Shown here: piece after piece, positions 42,343 through 54,474 of the stretch | Layout of the letters: each line of letters opens with the position of its first letter | Position numbering within the stretch: the stretch's first letter is position 1 | Source: Paenibacillus auburnensis | GTDB taxonomy: Bacteria; Bacillota; Bacilli; Paenibacillales; Paenibacillaceae | Assembly: GCF_927798115.1 (NCBI RefSeq) | Contig: NZ_CAKMMG010000004.1 | Span: 124,001 to 188,000, forward strand | Direction of reading: 5' to 3' | DNA length: 64,000 nucleotides | The notes under the pieces: model-generated | Databases searched by the model: none | What the model was told of the DNA's origin: nothing | The model's input: the letters and a program-made list of their open reading frames with translations, nothing else | Position numbers and translations under genes: made by a program

Positions 42343-43704
42343 TTATACCCAGGTCGGCTGAACCTGGAAGCGCGGCTTCAGCTCTTCACTTCTTGCCGTT
42401 TCAGGTTTGAGGACCTCTTCCTTTACAACCGGAGCAGGCGACTCTTCCATGGAAATCCGCCATATGTCCGCACCAAGTCCCGACAGCTTCTCGGCCAAAT
42501 TCACATAACCGCGGTCAATGTGATGGGTTCCACTGACTTCTGTAGTCCCTTCGGCAACAAGCCCTGCCAAAATAAGTGCAGCACCTGCACGCAGGTCTGT
42601 AGCGCATACCTTAGCACCCACCAGCTGCGCATTTCCGGTCACAATGGCTGAACGTCCTTCGATCTTGATCTCAGCGTTCATGTTGTGGAATTCATCCACG
42701 TGCATGAAACGGTTCTCAAATACCGTCTCTGTTACAACTGCAGTGCCTTCCGAGCGGAGCAGCAGCGCCATCATCTGCGACTGCATATCAGTAGGGAAGC
42801 CGGGGTACGGCAATGTCTTCAAATCCACAGCCTTCAGCGGCTTGTCGCCGATAACCCGTATACCGTTCTCATCCGGGATGATAGTAACGCCCATTTCCTC
42901 CATCTTGGCAATAACAGGACCGAGGTGATCGGCAATTGCGCCTTCCACATACACGTCACCGCCTGTAATTGCTGCAGCCGCCATATAAGTACCAGCTTCG
43001 ATCCGGTCAGGAATCACGTGATGCTTCACGCCATGCAGGCTTTCAACCCCTTCAATCCGGATAACGCCTGTTCCTGCACCGCGGACAATACCGCCCATGC
43101 CGTTCAGGTAATTGGCCAAATCGACAATTTCCGGTTCCTTAGCGGCATTCTCAATGACCGTAACACCTTCAGCGAGTGCTGCGGCCATCATTATATTTTC
43201 GGTCGCTCCTACGCTGGCTACATCCAAATACACTTTAGCCCCGCGCAGCCGTCCGTTTGATTTCGCTTCAATGTAGCCCTGACCCAGACTGATTTCAGCT
43301 CCTAGAGCTTCAAACCCTTTGAGATGCTGGTCAATTGGTCTTGTGCCGATGGCACAGCCTCCAGGCAGGGAAATACGCGTATGCCCCATACGGGACAACA
43401 ATGGGCCCATTACTAAGAAGGATGCCCGCATTTTCCGCACCCATTCATAAGGCGCTTCACAGGAAGTAATGCTTCTAGCATCAACCTCGATGATATCGTT
43501 CTGGTATGTAACACCCGCACCCAGAGATTCCAGCACTTTGCTGATAGTCATTACATCGTCTAGCGGAGGAGCGTCCACAATGACGCTTACTCCTTCTTCT
43601 GCCAATAGAGAGGCGGCTATGATCGGTAGTACGGAATTTTTTGCGCCGCTTACTTTCACGCTCCCGGTCAATCTGTTGCCACCGCGGACGATAAATTTGC
43701 TCAT
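42343..43704 (-). CDS. murA: UDP-N-acetylglucosamine 1-carboxyvinyltransferase
   Basis: A 453-residue EPSP-synthase-fold enzyme. N-terminal [20 protein letters not shown]; the fosfomycin-binding cysteine C117 in [34 protein letters not shown]; and the C-terminal [19 protein letters not shown]. It catalyses the first committed step of peptidoglycan synthesis. About 25-30 extra C-terminal residues ([20 protein letters not shown]...) extend beyond the usual fold end. ATG at 43704 with GGAGGG upstream. It is followed by spoIID, as in B. subtilis murAA, which favours the MurAA paralog. The leader holds a perfect hairpin (43792-43810). Confidence 0.96.
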   Translation of the reverse strand: MSKFIVRGGNRLTGSVKVSGAKNSVLPIIAASLLAEEGVSVIVDAPPLDDVMTISKVLESLGAGVTYQNDIIEVDARSITSCEAPYEWVRKMRASFLVMGPLLSRMGHTRISLPGGCAIGTRPIDQHLKGFEALGAEISLGQGYIEAKSNGRLRGAKVYLDVASVGATENIMMAAALAEGVTVIENAAKEPEIVDLANYLNGMGGIVRGAGTGVIRIEGVESLHGVKHHVIPDRIEAGTYMAAAAITGGDVYVEGAIADHLGPVIAKMEEMGVTIIPDENGIRVIGDKPLKAVDLKTLPYPGFPTDMQSQMMALLLRSEGTAVVTETVFENRFMHVDEFHNMNAEIKIEGRSAIVTGNAQLVGAKVCATDLRAGAALILAGLVAEGTTEVSGTHHIDRGYVNLAEKLSGLGADIWRISMEESPAPVVKEEVLKPETARSEELKPRFQVQPTWV

Positions 43705-43791
43705 TTCGGTTTCCCTCCGCGTCCATTATTTCTTAAATTAATTTTGAATGTAAGATGCAGCTGTTAAAATATCGGATATTCCGCCAGTGTG

Positions 43792-43810
43792 CCCGATGTG
43801 CGGGCACGTT
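43792..43810 (-). repeat. Perfect hairpin in the murA leader
   Basis: GTGCCCG and CGGGCAC are separated by five bases. No T-run follows on either strand, so it is not an intrinsic terminator. It lies about 90-105 bp before murA. Confidence 0.6.
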
Positions 43811-43903
43811 CCTTAAACATCAGTGTTGACATAATAAAACCTTATTATTCGACATCATTTTCACTGGGTTGGCCTAAGACAGATATAACCAAACCCCTAG
43901 TCA

Positions 43904-44161
43904 TTAAAACATGTTACGAATCTGTCCGCTCCAGCTCAAGTAATCCAGCAGGAAGCCCGCCACGAAGTGGCCGAGGACGATTGCCAGCAGTAAGTGCAGC
44001 AGTCTGCCCTGTGGGCTCTTGGGATATCTTATGACCAAATCGAGCTTAAGGTTCTGAAGTGCCCACCAAGATAATACTACACAGAGCAAAGAAACGATCA
44101 TCGAGACCAAACCGCTGGTACTGATCGCGCTGGACAAATCATCATACAACATTTGATCCAT
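43904..44161 (-). CDS. ywzB: DUF1146 small integral membrane protein (YwzB-like)
   Basis: An 85-residue protein with two hydrophobic helices (about 18-36, VSMIVSLLCVVLSWWAL, and 55-76, LHLLLAIVLGHFVAGFLL) flanking a basic loop with LDLVIRYPKSPQ. This matches the DUF1146/YwzB family, found next to atpC and murA in Bacillus. Function unknown. ATG 44161 has GGAGGGG upstream. It is a separate unit: atpC ends with a terminator upstream. Confidence 0.85.
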   Translation of the reverse strand: MDQMLYDDLSSAISTSGLVSMIVSLLCVVLSWWALQNLKLDLVIRYPKSPQGRLLHLLLAIVLGHFVAGFLLDYLSWSGQIRNMF

Positions 44162-44332
44162 CTAACCCCTCCGTGTATATGTTACTTGGAAATCGACTCT
44201 TATATCATACTTGCGTAGATGAAAAGAATCCAGTACTTTTGCAAATTTTTAAACATTACATGCTCAGATAGCTTGGGTTGTTACTAGATAGTCACATAAT
44301 AATAGTTTTGCTCCAACCAAGAAGAAACGGTT

Positions 44333-44365
44333 TTACCGTCCTTTTTAAGGACTGTATCCGTTTCT
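44333..44365 (-). repeat. Dispersed intergenic inverted repeat, copy C
   Basis: AGAAACGG (44333-44340) and CCGTTTCT (44358-44365) with an inner GTCCTTTTTAAGGAC palindrome. Similarity to copy A continues on both flanks for nearly 100 bp, up to CTTATCTTA. Confidence 0.78.
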
Positions 44366-44413
44366 GCGAGAAAGAGAAGGATAAGTAGAATCTGAAACAT
44401 ATGAATTCTTATC

Positions 44414-44451
44414 TTAAAAAAAAAGCAGCCAAGCCAGAGGCTTGACCGCTT
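44414..44451 (-). terminator. Terminator of the atp operon
   Basis: AAGCC-AGA-GGCTT forms the core, with outer AAGC/GCTT pairing; A9 on its left (44416-44424) gives a T-tract on the minus strand. It lies directly beyond the atpC stop at 44458. Confidence 0.8.
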
Positions 44452-44457
44452 ATTTGA

Positions 44458-44874
44458 TTACTGTTGTCCTTTTCCAGTAGACACTTTAATCCGTGTAACG
44501 GCGCGTTGAAGCGCCAGCTCCGCACGGCGGTGATCAATATCATCCTGTTTACTGCGGGACTGAAGACGGCGCTGAGCCCGTTCTTTAGCCGCTTCGGCAC
44601 GTTCAACATCGATATCCTTAGGAAGCTCGGCACTTTCGGCCAGCACGGTCACCTTGTCTTTATGCACTTCCACGAACCCGCCATGAACAGCGATTATGGT
44701 CGTAACACCATCCGCCTTAACGAACATCGGAGCAACCTGAAGTGGAGTCACAAGCGGAATGTGTCCCGGTAAAATACCCAGGTCGCCATCGGCTCCCTTT
44801 ACAGTCAGGCTATTAACCTGCTTGGAGTAAACGAGATGCTCCGGCGTGACAATTTCCAACAGAAAGGTATTCAC
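44458..44874 (-). CDS. atpC: ATP synthase epsilon subunit
   Basis: A 138-residue protein: an N-terminal beta-sandwich (FLLEIVTPEHLVYSKQVNSL, GADGDLGILPGHIPLVTPLQ) and a C-terminal two-helix hairpin (VERAEAAKERAQRRLQ). Epsilon couples the rotor to F1 and can inhibit ATP hydrolysis. I use GTG 44874, which has AGGAGG at 7 nt; the ATG at 44880 lies only one base after that site. Last gene of the atp operon; the gap before it holds two tandem hairpins (44891-44949). Confidence 0.95.
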   Translation of the reverse strand: MNTFLLEIVTPEHLVYSKQVNSLTVKGADGDLGILPGHIPLVTPLQVAPMFVKADGVTTIIAVHGGFVEVHKDKVTVLAESAELPKDIDVERAEAAKERAQRRLQSRSKQDDIDHRRAELALQRAVTRIKVSTGKGQQ

Positions 44875-44890
44875 TTTCATTCCTCCTAAA

Positions 44891-44949
44891 AGCTTAACTT
44901 CGTTAAGCTCGCATCGAAAGCATAGGCTTTAGCTTTACGAAGTAAAGCT
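44891..44949 (-). repeat. Two tandem hairpins between atpD and atpC
   Basis: AGCTTAACTTCGTTAAGCT (44891-44909) and AGCTTTACGAAGTAAAGCT (44931-44949) are each followed by CTCGC and ATCGAAAGCAT, making a 40-bp tandem unit. Related hairpins lie in the atpA-atpG gap (47347-47409). Confidence 0.8.
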
Positions 44950-44977
44950 CGCTATCGAAAGCATGATCTAAACAGAA

Positions 44978-46454
<1,477 letters not shown>

Positions 46455-46460
46455 TAATTC

Positions 46461-47330
46461 TTAAGACTGCGCGTTCGCTCCGGCCACAATCTCGGTAATT
46501 TCCTGTGTAATTGCCGCCTGACGGGCACGGTTATACGTAAGTCTGAGTTCACCGATCATTTTTGACGCATTCTTCGTGGCACTGCCCATCGCTGTCATCT
46601 TCGCTCCCAGCTCACTGGCCTTGCCGTCAAGAACTGCACTGTAAATCAGCGTTTCCGCATATTTTGGAAGCAGCACTCCGAGTACACCTTCCGGTGAAGG
46701 CTCGTATTCGTAGCTTGCGCTTGCTTCGTGGTGATCCGTTCCGCTTACAGCATCCATTGGCAGCAGACGGTCAACCGTCGGTACCTGGCTGATGGCATTA
46801 ACGAAGCGGTTGTAGCAAATATACAGTTCATCATACACGCCTGTTTCGAACTGCTGAACCGCTGAGTAAGCAATCGACTTGATGTCGGAGAATTTCGGCG
46901 TATCGGACAGCTCGGTGATTTCCTCTACAATCGGGTATTCACGGCGGCGTAAAAAGTCACGGCCTTTCCGGCCGATTACGAACAAAGCATACTCATCTTT
47001 GGATGCATGCCGTTCTGCCAGCAGCAACGTGAGCTTCCGCAGAATATTGGCATTGTATCCGCCGGCGAGGCCTCTGTCAGAGGTAACAATTAGATAGGCG
47101 GTCTTCTTCACCGGACGGCTCACCAGCATCGGATGGGTAACACCCTGTGTACCGGCAGCAATGTTCGAGACGACCTCTTTCAGCTTCTGCGAGTAAGGAC
47201 GGGCAGCTTCCGCTTTCTCCTGCGCTTTACGGAGTTTCGAGGCGGCTACCATCTCCATTGCCTTTGTGATCTGTCTGGTGTTTTGAACGCTCTTGATTTG
47301 ACGTTTAATATCACGCATGCTTCTTGCCAT
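46461..47330 (-). CDS. atpG: ATP synthase gamma subunit
   Basis: A 289-residue rotor shaft subunit. The N-terminal coiled-coil helix is SMRDIKRQIKSVQNTRQITK with AMEMVAASKLRKAQ, then ITSDRGLAGGYNANI-type (IVTSDRGLAGGYNANILRKL), and the C-terminal helix KMIGELRLTYNRARQAAITQ ends with EITEIVAGA. It transmits rotation from the c-ring to the catalytic sites. ATG 47330 with AAGGTGG upstream. Flanked by two intergenic repeat types. Confidence 0.98.
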   Translation of the reverse strand: MARSMRDIKRQIKSVQNTRQITKAMEMVAASKLRKAQEKAEAARPYSQKLKEVVSNIAAGTQGVTHPMLVSRPVKKTAYLIVTSDRGLAGGYNANILRKLTLLLAERHASKDEYALFVIGRKGRDFLRRREYPIVEEITELSDTPKFSDIKSIAYSAVQQFETGVYDELYICYNRFVNAISQVPTVDRLLPMDAVSGTDHHEASASYEYEPSPEGVLGVLLPKYAETLIYSAVLDGKASELGAKMTAMGSATKNASKMIGELRLTYNRARQAAITQEITEIVAGANAQS

Positions 47331-47346
47331 GATTTCACCACCTTAG

Positions 47347-47409
47347 AGCTTTGACGAAGTCAAAGCTATCTTCGTAAGCATATCCCAAAGCTTTGGCAGC
47401 GCCAAAGCT
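47347..47409 (-). repeat. Two tandem hairpins between atpA and atpG
   Basis: The first, at 47347-47367, has arms AGCTTTGAC and GTCAAAGCT around GAA-type bases. The second, at 47389-47409, has arms AGCTTTGGC and GCCAAAGCT. They share the outer AGCTTT/AAAGCT arms and an intervening TCGTAAGCAT-like word with the hairpins at 44891-44949. Confidence 0.78.
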
Positions 47410-47442
47410 CCGGTTCAGACTAACTTTGTATGTGTATAACGA

Positions 47443-49513
<2,071 letters not shown>

Positions 49514-49517
<4 letters not shown>

Positions 49518-50002
49518 GATCGGCCTCCTACCTCTTTGAGGTATTGATCAACAAGCTGTTCCTGTTCACCGTCAGCCTTAACTTCTTTTTCAAGCAGCTT
49601 GGAAGCGATTCGAACCGATGCTGTTCCCAGCTCGCTGCGCAGTGCTTCCACCGCCTTGTTTTTCTCGCTTTCAATATCGCGGACAGCCTCGTCCTTAAGA
49701 CGGTTAGCTTCTGCCTTGGCCTGCTCCAGAATACGGTCAACCTGATTGCTACTCGTAGCCTGCGATTGTTGAATGATGTTGTGTGCCTCCTGGCGCGCCT
49801 GCTGCAGAGCCTGCTTCTGTTCTTCTACATAAGAAACAGCCTGTTCTCTGGTTTTGGACGCTTCATCCATTTGCTGCAGCACAAGTTCACGCCGTTTTTC
49901 CATAACGGAAAACAGCGGCCCGAAAGCGTACTTGTTCAGCAAAAAGTATAAAATCCCGAAGGCAATGATAGCCAACACGGAAGATTCCCATACAAAAGAC
50001 AA
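49514..50002 (-). CDS. atpF: ATP synthase b subunit
   Basis: A 162-residue stalk subunit with one N-terminal transmembrane helix (VWESSVLAIIAFGILYFLLN) and a long charged coiled coil (EEQKQALQQARQEAHNIIQQ). It dimerises to form the peripheral stalk from Fo to delta. The start is a TTG at 50002 with AAAGGAGTG 7 nt upstream. It lies 110 bp from the atpE stop and overlaps atpH by 4 bp. Confidence 0.96.
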
Positions 50003-50112
50003 TGTTAGACACTCCTTTCCGTTGCACGTTCAAGGTGAAAACTTATACATTCTTATAGCCTAAAAAGAAGGCGCGGAGGGCTGTTGCCTTCCCCGCCAAA
50101 CATTTGTAAATC

Positions 50113-50364
<252 letters not shown>

Positions 50365-50441
50365 TTAGTGTGTATTAATGAGCCAAACCTGAAGTATGCT
50401 TCCGCCTTGGCATAAATCTTAACTCTTTGCGCCTCTCTAAG

Positions 50442-51269
50442 TTAGTGCTCGTCGTGGGTTTCCAGCATTTGCGAGAAATACACCATGGTCAGCATAACGA
50501 AGATGAACGCCTGAATAGTACCGATGAACAAACTGAAGCCTTGCCACACAATCAAGCCGAGCACAGAAGCAATCCAGCCTCCTACACCAAGCGCAGCCAA
50601 TTTGAGGATAACCGATATCAGTACTTCTCCGGCAAAGATGTTACCGAATAGACGCATACCGTGTGTCAAAAGCTTCGACACCTGCTCAATCAGATTGATT
50701 GGGAAGAAGAACGGGTAAGGCTCGAAATAGTGTTTGAAGTAATTTTTGGTGTTGCGGGTAATCCCCAGAATGTGCGAGAGCAGGAAGATCATTACCGCAA
50801 GCCCCATAGCAACGGCTGGATCAGCTGTCGGTGATTTCCACCAGGCAACCCCCACTTCGATTTCTTCATGGGAAGCAGGATCTGCAGCTGCGTGAAGCCT
50901 GTCAAGCTCCTTCACGACCGGCTCGATTTGCTTGCCAAAAATCTTGGCGTGTTCCGCATCATGATAATCCGTAACCACACCTAGCGGAAGTCCGAGCAAG
51001 TTACCTACAAACAGGAACATAATCAGCGCAAGACCCAAAGAAAGAAAAGGTCTGCCCTTCTTCAAATCCATCGTGCTGGAAATCAGTCCTTGAACGAATT
51101 CAACTGCCCACTCCAGGAAATTCTGCAGCTTACCGGGATTCTCGACCGACAAGTTGCGCGTAGCTAAAAGTCCGAGTACTAAACAAATGGTACAAGTTAC
51201 TAATAGCATGAGCACGATAGAAAGGTCGATATGTAAGCCGCCTAGCATAATAACTGGTGATTTATGCAT
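50442..51269 (-). CDS. atpB: ATP synthase a subunit
   Basis: A 275-residue polytopic protein. The essential arginine lies in LTHGMRLFGNIFAGEVLI, and the last helix reads IGTIQAFIFVMLTMVYF. It forms the proton half-channels facing the c-ring. It is about 30 residues longer than typical Bacillus AtpB because of a hydrophilic insertion after the second helix (about residues 100-150; DYHDAEHAKIFGKQIEPVVK, ADPASHEEIEVGVAWWK). ATG 51269 has AAGGGGTGAG upstream. Between atpI and atpE, the standard place. Confidence 0.96.
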   Translation of the reverse strand: MHKSPVIMLGGLHIDLSIVLMLLVTCTICLVLGLLATRNLSVENPGKLQNFLEWAVEFVQGLISSTMDLKKGRPFLSLGLALIMFLFVGNLLGLPLGVVTDYHDAEHAKIFGKQIEPVVKELDRLHAAADPASHEEIEVGVAWWKSPTADPAVAMGLAVMIFLLSHILGITRNTKNYFKHYFEPYPFFFPINLIEQVSKLLTHGMRLFGNIFAGEVLISVILKLAALGVGGWIASVLGLIVWQGFSLFIGTIQAFIFVMLTMVYFSQMLETHDEH

Positions 51270-51298
51270 GTTTCTCACCCCTTTCTCCGTTGCAGCCT

Positions 51299-51676
51299 TT
51301 ATCTTTCTCTACGCGAAAACCCAATCCCTATTATAATAAGAAGAATTGGAGCCAAGAGCAAACCACCAGCCACCGCAATCATATTGAAAACCTGCGGCGC
51401 TTTAAAGGCTACCATTACACCTAAGAGACTCAGTGCAGCGCGGGTCATAAAACCCAGGCTTACACGCCTCTTGCCTTCGCCAGCCATGGTATCCGCCACT
51501 TGCCGGACTTTATAGCCGAGGTAGGTCACATTGATGCAGCCAATCGCTCCGCCAAGCGCCAAACCCAAAGCTATACTCCGGACATCCGGGGATAAAGCCG
51601 CAGCCAGAACGCAAACAACCACGAAGCAAAGTGTTGCCAACGCCAATACCTTACGGTACCGGGACAAATCATCCAT
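51299..51676 (-). CDS. atpI: AtpI-like ATP synthase assembly protein
   Basis: A 125-residue protein with four hydrophobic helices (VLALATLCFVVVCVLAAAL; IALGLALGGAIGCINVTYLG; AALSLLGVMVAFKA; AGGLLLAPILLIIIGIGF). This is the ATP synthase subunit I family, thought to help c-ring assembly. The ATG at 51676 has GGAGG 6 nt upstream; a GTG at 51679 is the alternative. It overlaps the 3' end of atpZ by 8 bp. Confidence 0.88.
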   Translation of the reverse strand: MDDLSRYRKVLALATLCFVVVCVLAAALSPDVRSIALGLALGGAIGCINVTYLGYKVRQVADTMAGEGKRRVSLGFMTRAALSLLGVMVAFKAPQVFNMIAVAGGLLLAPILLIIIGIGFSRRER

Positions 51677-51923
51677 CACTTTCCTCCATGACAGCTTTAA
51701 TAATGAAGACGATACCTGTTATTCCACACAGAACACCCAAAACGACACCCAGCGCCACTCCAATTCCGGAGCTGTTCCACTTGCTGTCAAGCCATTTCCC
51801 CAAGAAAAAGCCCCCTAAAGTAAAGGCGGCCAAATCAATGCCGACGGCACTGACGAGACTCATGGCTTTGAGTGCTTTTCCCGTTTGTTTCTGCGGATCT
51901 GAGGGGGGTTCAGGACCCTTCAT
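51669..51923 (-). CDS. atpZ: AtpZ/AtpQ-like small membrane protein, first gene of the atp operon
   Basis: An 84-residue protein with a hydrophilic N-terminus (KGPEPPSDPQKQTGKALKAM) and two hydrophobic helices (SAVGIDLAAFTLGGFFLG; GIGVALGVVLGVLCGITGIV) separated by a short polar turn. This is the AtpZ/gene Q family at the head of many atp operons, proposed with AtpI to handle magnesium or c-ring assembly. ATG 51923 has AAGGATG 7 nt upstream. The operon promoter is 28-57 bp upstream. Confidence 0.85.
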   Translation of the reverse strand: MKGPEPPSDPQKQTGKALKAMSLVSAVGIDLAAFTLGGFFLGKWLDSKWNSSGIGVALGVVLGVLCGITGIVFIIKAVMEESDG

Positions 51924-51950
51924 TTGAACACATCCTTAGAAGTCCCATTC

Positions 51951-51980
51951 ATTTTACTGAATGTTACAAGAGTTTGTCAA
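51951..51980 (-). promoter_or_regulatory. Sigma-A promoter of the atp operon
   Basis: Minus-strand TTGACA (51975-51980), an 18-nt spacer and TAAAAT (51951-51956), 28 bp before atpZ. Both boxes are near consensus. Confidence 0.7.
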
Positions 51981-52101
51981 TCCAGCGAAAATCGGGGGTT
52001 TTTCGGATGAAAGTATGAAAATAATCACAGCAAAACATTCCAAAACCATATAAACCGTACAGTTTTACTGTATGTTGATTTTGGTCATTTCAAAATATCA
52101 T

Positions 52102-52140
52102 TTCACAGCCTCAACGTTCACTTTGTGAACATTCTGTGAA
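52102..52140 (-). terminator. Nested inverted repeats at the end of mnaA (possible terminator)
   Basis: GTTCAC/GTGAAC (52116-52130) is nested in TTCACAG/CTGTGAA (52102-52140), spanning the mnaA stop codon. The following minus-strand sequence (ATGATATTTTG) is only weakly T-rich, so termination is uncertain. Confidence 0.35.
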
Positions 52141-53272
52141 ATTCCTCCGGACGTTCTTCAACGGCTCCGAAATGGTGTAAAATCGCATTGACAATTCTCT
52201 CGGAGGCTTTGCCGTCTCCATACGGGTTGGCGGCCCGACTCATCGACTGATATAAATCCTGGTCAGTCAGCAGAGCATGTGTCCGTTGATACACCTTCTC
52301 CTCGTCCGTCCCCACCAGTTCCAATGTTCCGGCCTCGATCCCTTCCGGGCGCTCGGTTGTATCACGCAGCACAAGCACGGGAACTCCAAAGGAGGGAGCT
52401 TCCTCCTGCAGGCCGCCGGAATCGGTCAATATCAGATGGGTATGCGGATAAAAATTGTGCAGGTCAACAACATCCAGCGGATCAATCAGCTTAATTCTCG
52501 GATGCCCGCCCAGAATCTCATGAGCCGGTTCCTTAACTGCAGGACTAGGATGCACGGGATAAACAATGGCTACATCTTCAAATTCATCAGCGATTCTTTT
52601 GACAGCACGGAAAATATGACGGTGCGGTTCGCCTTGAGACTCTCTGCGGTGCGCCGTCATTAAAATGAGTCTTTTTCCTGCTGCAAAATCCAATACAGGA
52701 TGCCGGTAATCCGGCTGTACGGTATATTGAAACACATCGGTTACGGTGTTGCCTGTGATATAGATACTTGACTCTTTTTTGTTCTCGTGTCTCAAATTGC
52801 CGGCTGACCAATCGGTTGGAGCAAAATGCAAATCTGCCAAAACTCCAGTCAGCTGGCGGTTCATTTCCTCAGGATATGGGGAAAGTTTGTTCCAGGTCCG
52901 AAGTCCTGCTTCTACATGTCCTACCTGAATTTGCTGCAGGAAGGAGGCATAGCTGGCCAGGAAAGTCGTCAGCGTATCCCCGTGCACCAGCACCAAATCA
53001 GGTTTAGCTTCACGAAGTACAGGTTCCAGCCCCTCCAGCACGCGTATCGAGATTTCATTCAGCGTCTGGCGGTCCTTCATCACGTCCAGATCATAGTCGG
53101 GAACGATCTTGAAAACTTCCAGCACCTGGTCCAGCAATTCACGGTGTTGCGCGGTTACGCATACCACGGATTCAATATGCTCAGGGTGTCTGTTCAGCTC
53201 GAGCACCAGCGGCGCCATTTTGATCGCCTCAGGGCGCACTCCGAAAATCGTCATCACTTTAATTTTGGACAT
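52118..53272 (-). CDS. mnaA: UDP-N-acetylglucosamine 2-epimerase
   Basis: A 384-residue non-hydrolysing epimerase: TIFGVRPEAIKMAPLVLELN, QIQVGHVEAGLRTWNKLSPY, PEEMNRQLTGVLADLHFAPT, LTDSGGLQEEAPSFGVPVLV and LRDTTERPEG. It makes UDP-ManNAc, the donor for TagA-type enzymes and so for the wall polymer recognised by SLH domains. ATG 53272 with GAGAGG upstream. It is 69 bp downstream of upp; between upp and the atp operon, the same place as in B. subtilis. Confidence 0.94.
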   Translation of the reverse strand: MSKIKVMTIFGVRPEAIKMAPLVLELNRHPEHIESVVCVTAQHRELLDQVLEVFKIVPDYDLDVMKDRQTLNEISIRVLEGLEPVLREAKPDLVLVHGDTLTTFLASYASFLQQIQVGHVEAGLRTWNKLSPYPEEMNRQLTGVLADLHFAPTDWSAGNLRHENKKESSIYITGNTVTDVFQYTVQPDYRHPVLDFAAGKRLILMTAHRRESQGEPHRHIFRAVKRIADEFEDVAIVYPVHPSPAVKEPAHEILGGHPRIKLIDPLDVVDLHNFYPHTHLILTDSGGLQEEAPSFGVPVLVLRDTTERPEGIEAGTLELVGTDEEKVYQRTHALLTDQDLYQSMSRAANPYGDGKASERIVNAILHHFGAVEERPEEFHRMFTK

Positions 53273-53341
53273 AAACCCCTAACCTCTCTTCTACTAGATA
53301 AGCAATCTATCGCGTTTGTTCTATAAATACTATGTCGCTAA

Positions 53342-53971
53342 TTACTTGGTTCCGTATAAACGGTCTCCTGCATCCCCAAGTCCCGGAACAATATATCCAT
53401 GATCATTCAGATGATCATCGAGCGCAGCCACATAAATATCCACATCAGGGTGGGCAGCTTGTACAGCAGCAACACCTTCAGGAGCAGCTATCAGGTTCAT
53501 CATCTTGATCTGGGTGCATCCGCGGTTCTTCAGCGAGGTGATTGCCGCAATGGCCGAGCCCCCGGTTGCCAGCATTGGATCGATGACGATCAGTTCACGC
53601 TCCTGCACATCCGTAGGAAGCTTAATGTAGTATTCTACCGGCTGCAGCGTATCCGGATCACGGAAAAGGCCGACATGTCCCACTTTGGCTGCAGGAAGCA
53701 ATTTTAGAACCCCTTCAAGCATTCCAAGGCCGGCGCGGAGAATCGGAATCAGACCCAGCATTCTTCCCGAAATTACTTTGCTCTGTGTTTCAGCCACTGG
53801 CGTCTGTACAGTAATTGTCTCCAGCGGAATATCGCGTGTAATCTCATAGGCCATGAGTGTAGCCACTTCATCCACATGTTCTCTGAACTCTTTCGTGTTG
53901 GTCCGCACATCGCGGATAAATGTCAGTTTGTGCTGAATCAAAGGATGATCGCAAATCACCAATTTTCCCAT
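53342..53971 (-). CDS. upp: Uracil phosphoribosyltransferase
   Basis: A 209-residue enzyme, the standard length. N-terminal [20 protein letters not shown]; the PRPP loop [17 protein letters not shown]; and the C-terminal uracil-binding [17 protein letters not shown]. It salvages uracil to UMP using PRPP. ATG 53971 with GGAGGG upstream. Upstream lie a TATAAT box (54048-54053) with a poor -35 and a cre-like palindrome AAAGCGCTTT (54011-54020). I saw no PyrR-binding loop. Confidence 0.96.
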   Translation of the reverse strand: MGKLVICDHPLIQHKLTFIRDVRTNTKEFREHVDEVATLMAYEITRDIPLETITVQTPVAETQSKVISGRMLGLIPILRAGLGMLEGVLKLLPAAKVGHVGLFRDPDTLQPVEYYIKLPTDVQERELIVIDPMLATGGSAIAAITSLKNRGCTQIKMMNLIAAPEGVAAVQAAHPDVDIYVAALDDHLNDHGYIVPGLGDAGDRLYGTK

Positions 53972-54474
53972 TCTTGTCCCTCCGGTAATTATAAGTCTTG
54001 TTAGCTGTAGAAAGCGCTTTTGCTTCTTCCATGGCTAAATCTTGTCTATTATATCATCACCCGGTGCGTATTTCACCTCCGAAGGGAAAGTAACGCCTGG
54101 GAAAAGGCAACTTTAATCGAACAGGCCCTCATAGTAAATTTCAGGAAACCCATCCATCCCTCTGGTTATAAACTGCCTTTAGTTTGTACTGATTTGAACT
54201 TTTAATACTTTTCACACTTTTTTCACCGTTATTGATGAAAATTCCATGAACTTTCATGGATATTTCAAAATATTTCTCGACATTTTTTGTGCTTTAATTG
54301 TGAACATTATGCAACTTTTATGCACGGAAATTCCGGTGTACGGTGTAAAATCGGCTGCATCCTGCCCAGGGAATGCAGCACACCACACAGAAAAGCAAAA
54401 AGCCTCCGCAAAGACTGCCAGAAACAGTCTTTGCGGAGGCAGATACAGCTTCATTAAATGACGCAGGCAGAATT
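53972..54474. other. Intergenic region between glyA and upp
   Basis: These 503 bp contain no convincing gene. They hold the glyA terminator (54393-54440), an AT-rich stretch with the palindrome CCATGAA/TTCATGG (about 54246-54262), a TATAAT box (54048-54053, minus) and a cre-like AAAGCGCTTT (54011-54020). Confidence 0.65.
54393..54440 (-). terminator. Intrinsic terminator of glyA
   Basis: A perfect 16-bp stem GCCTCCGCAAAGACTG/CAGTCTTTGCGGAGGC with a 7-nt loop. Plus-strand A-runs (54391-54401) give the minus-strand T-tract. It is the strongest terminator in the window. Confidence 0.95.
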
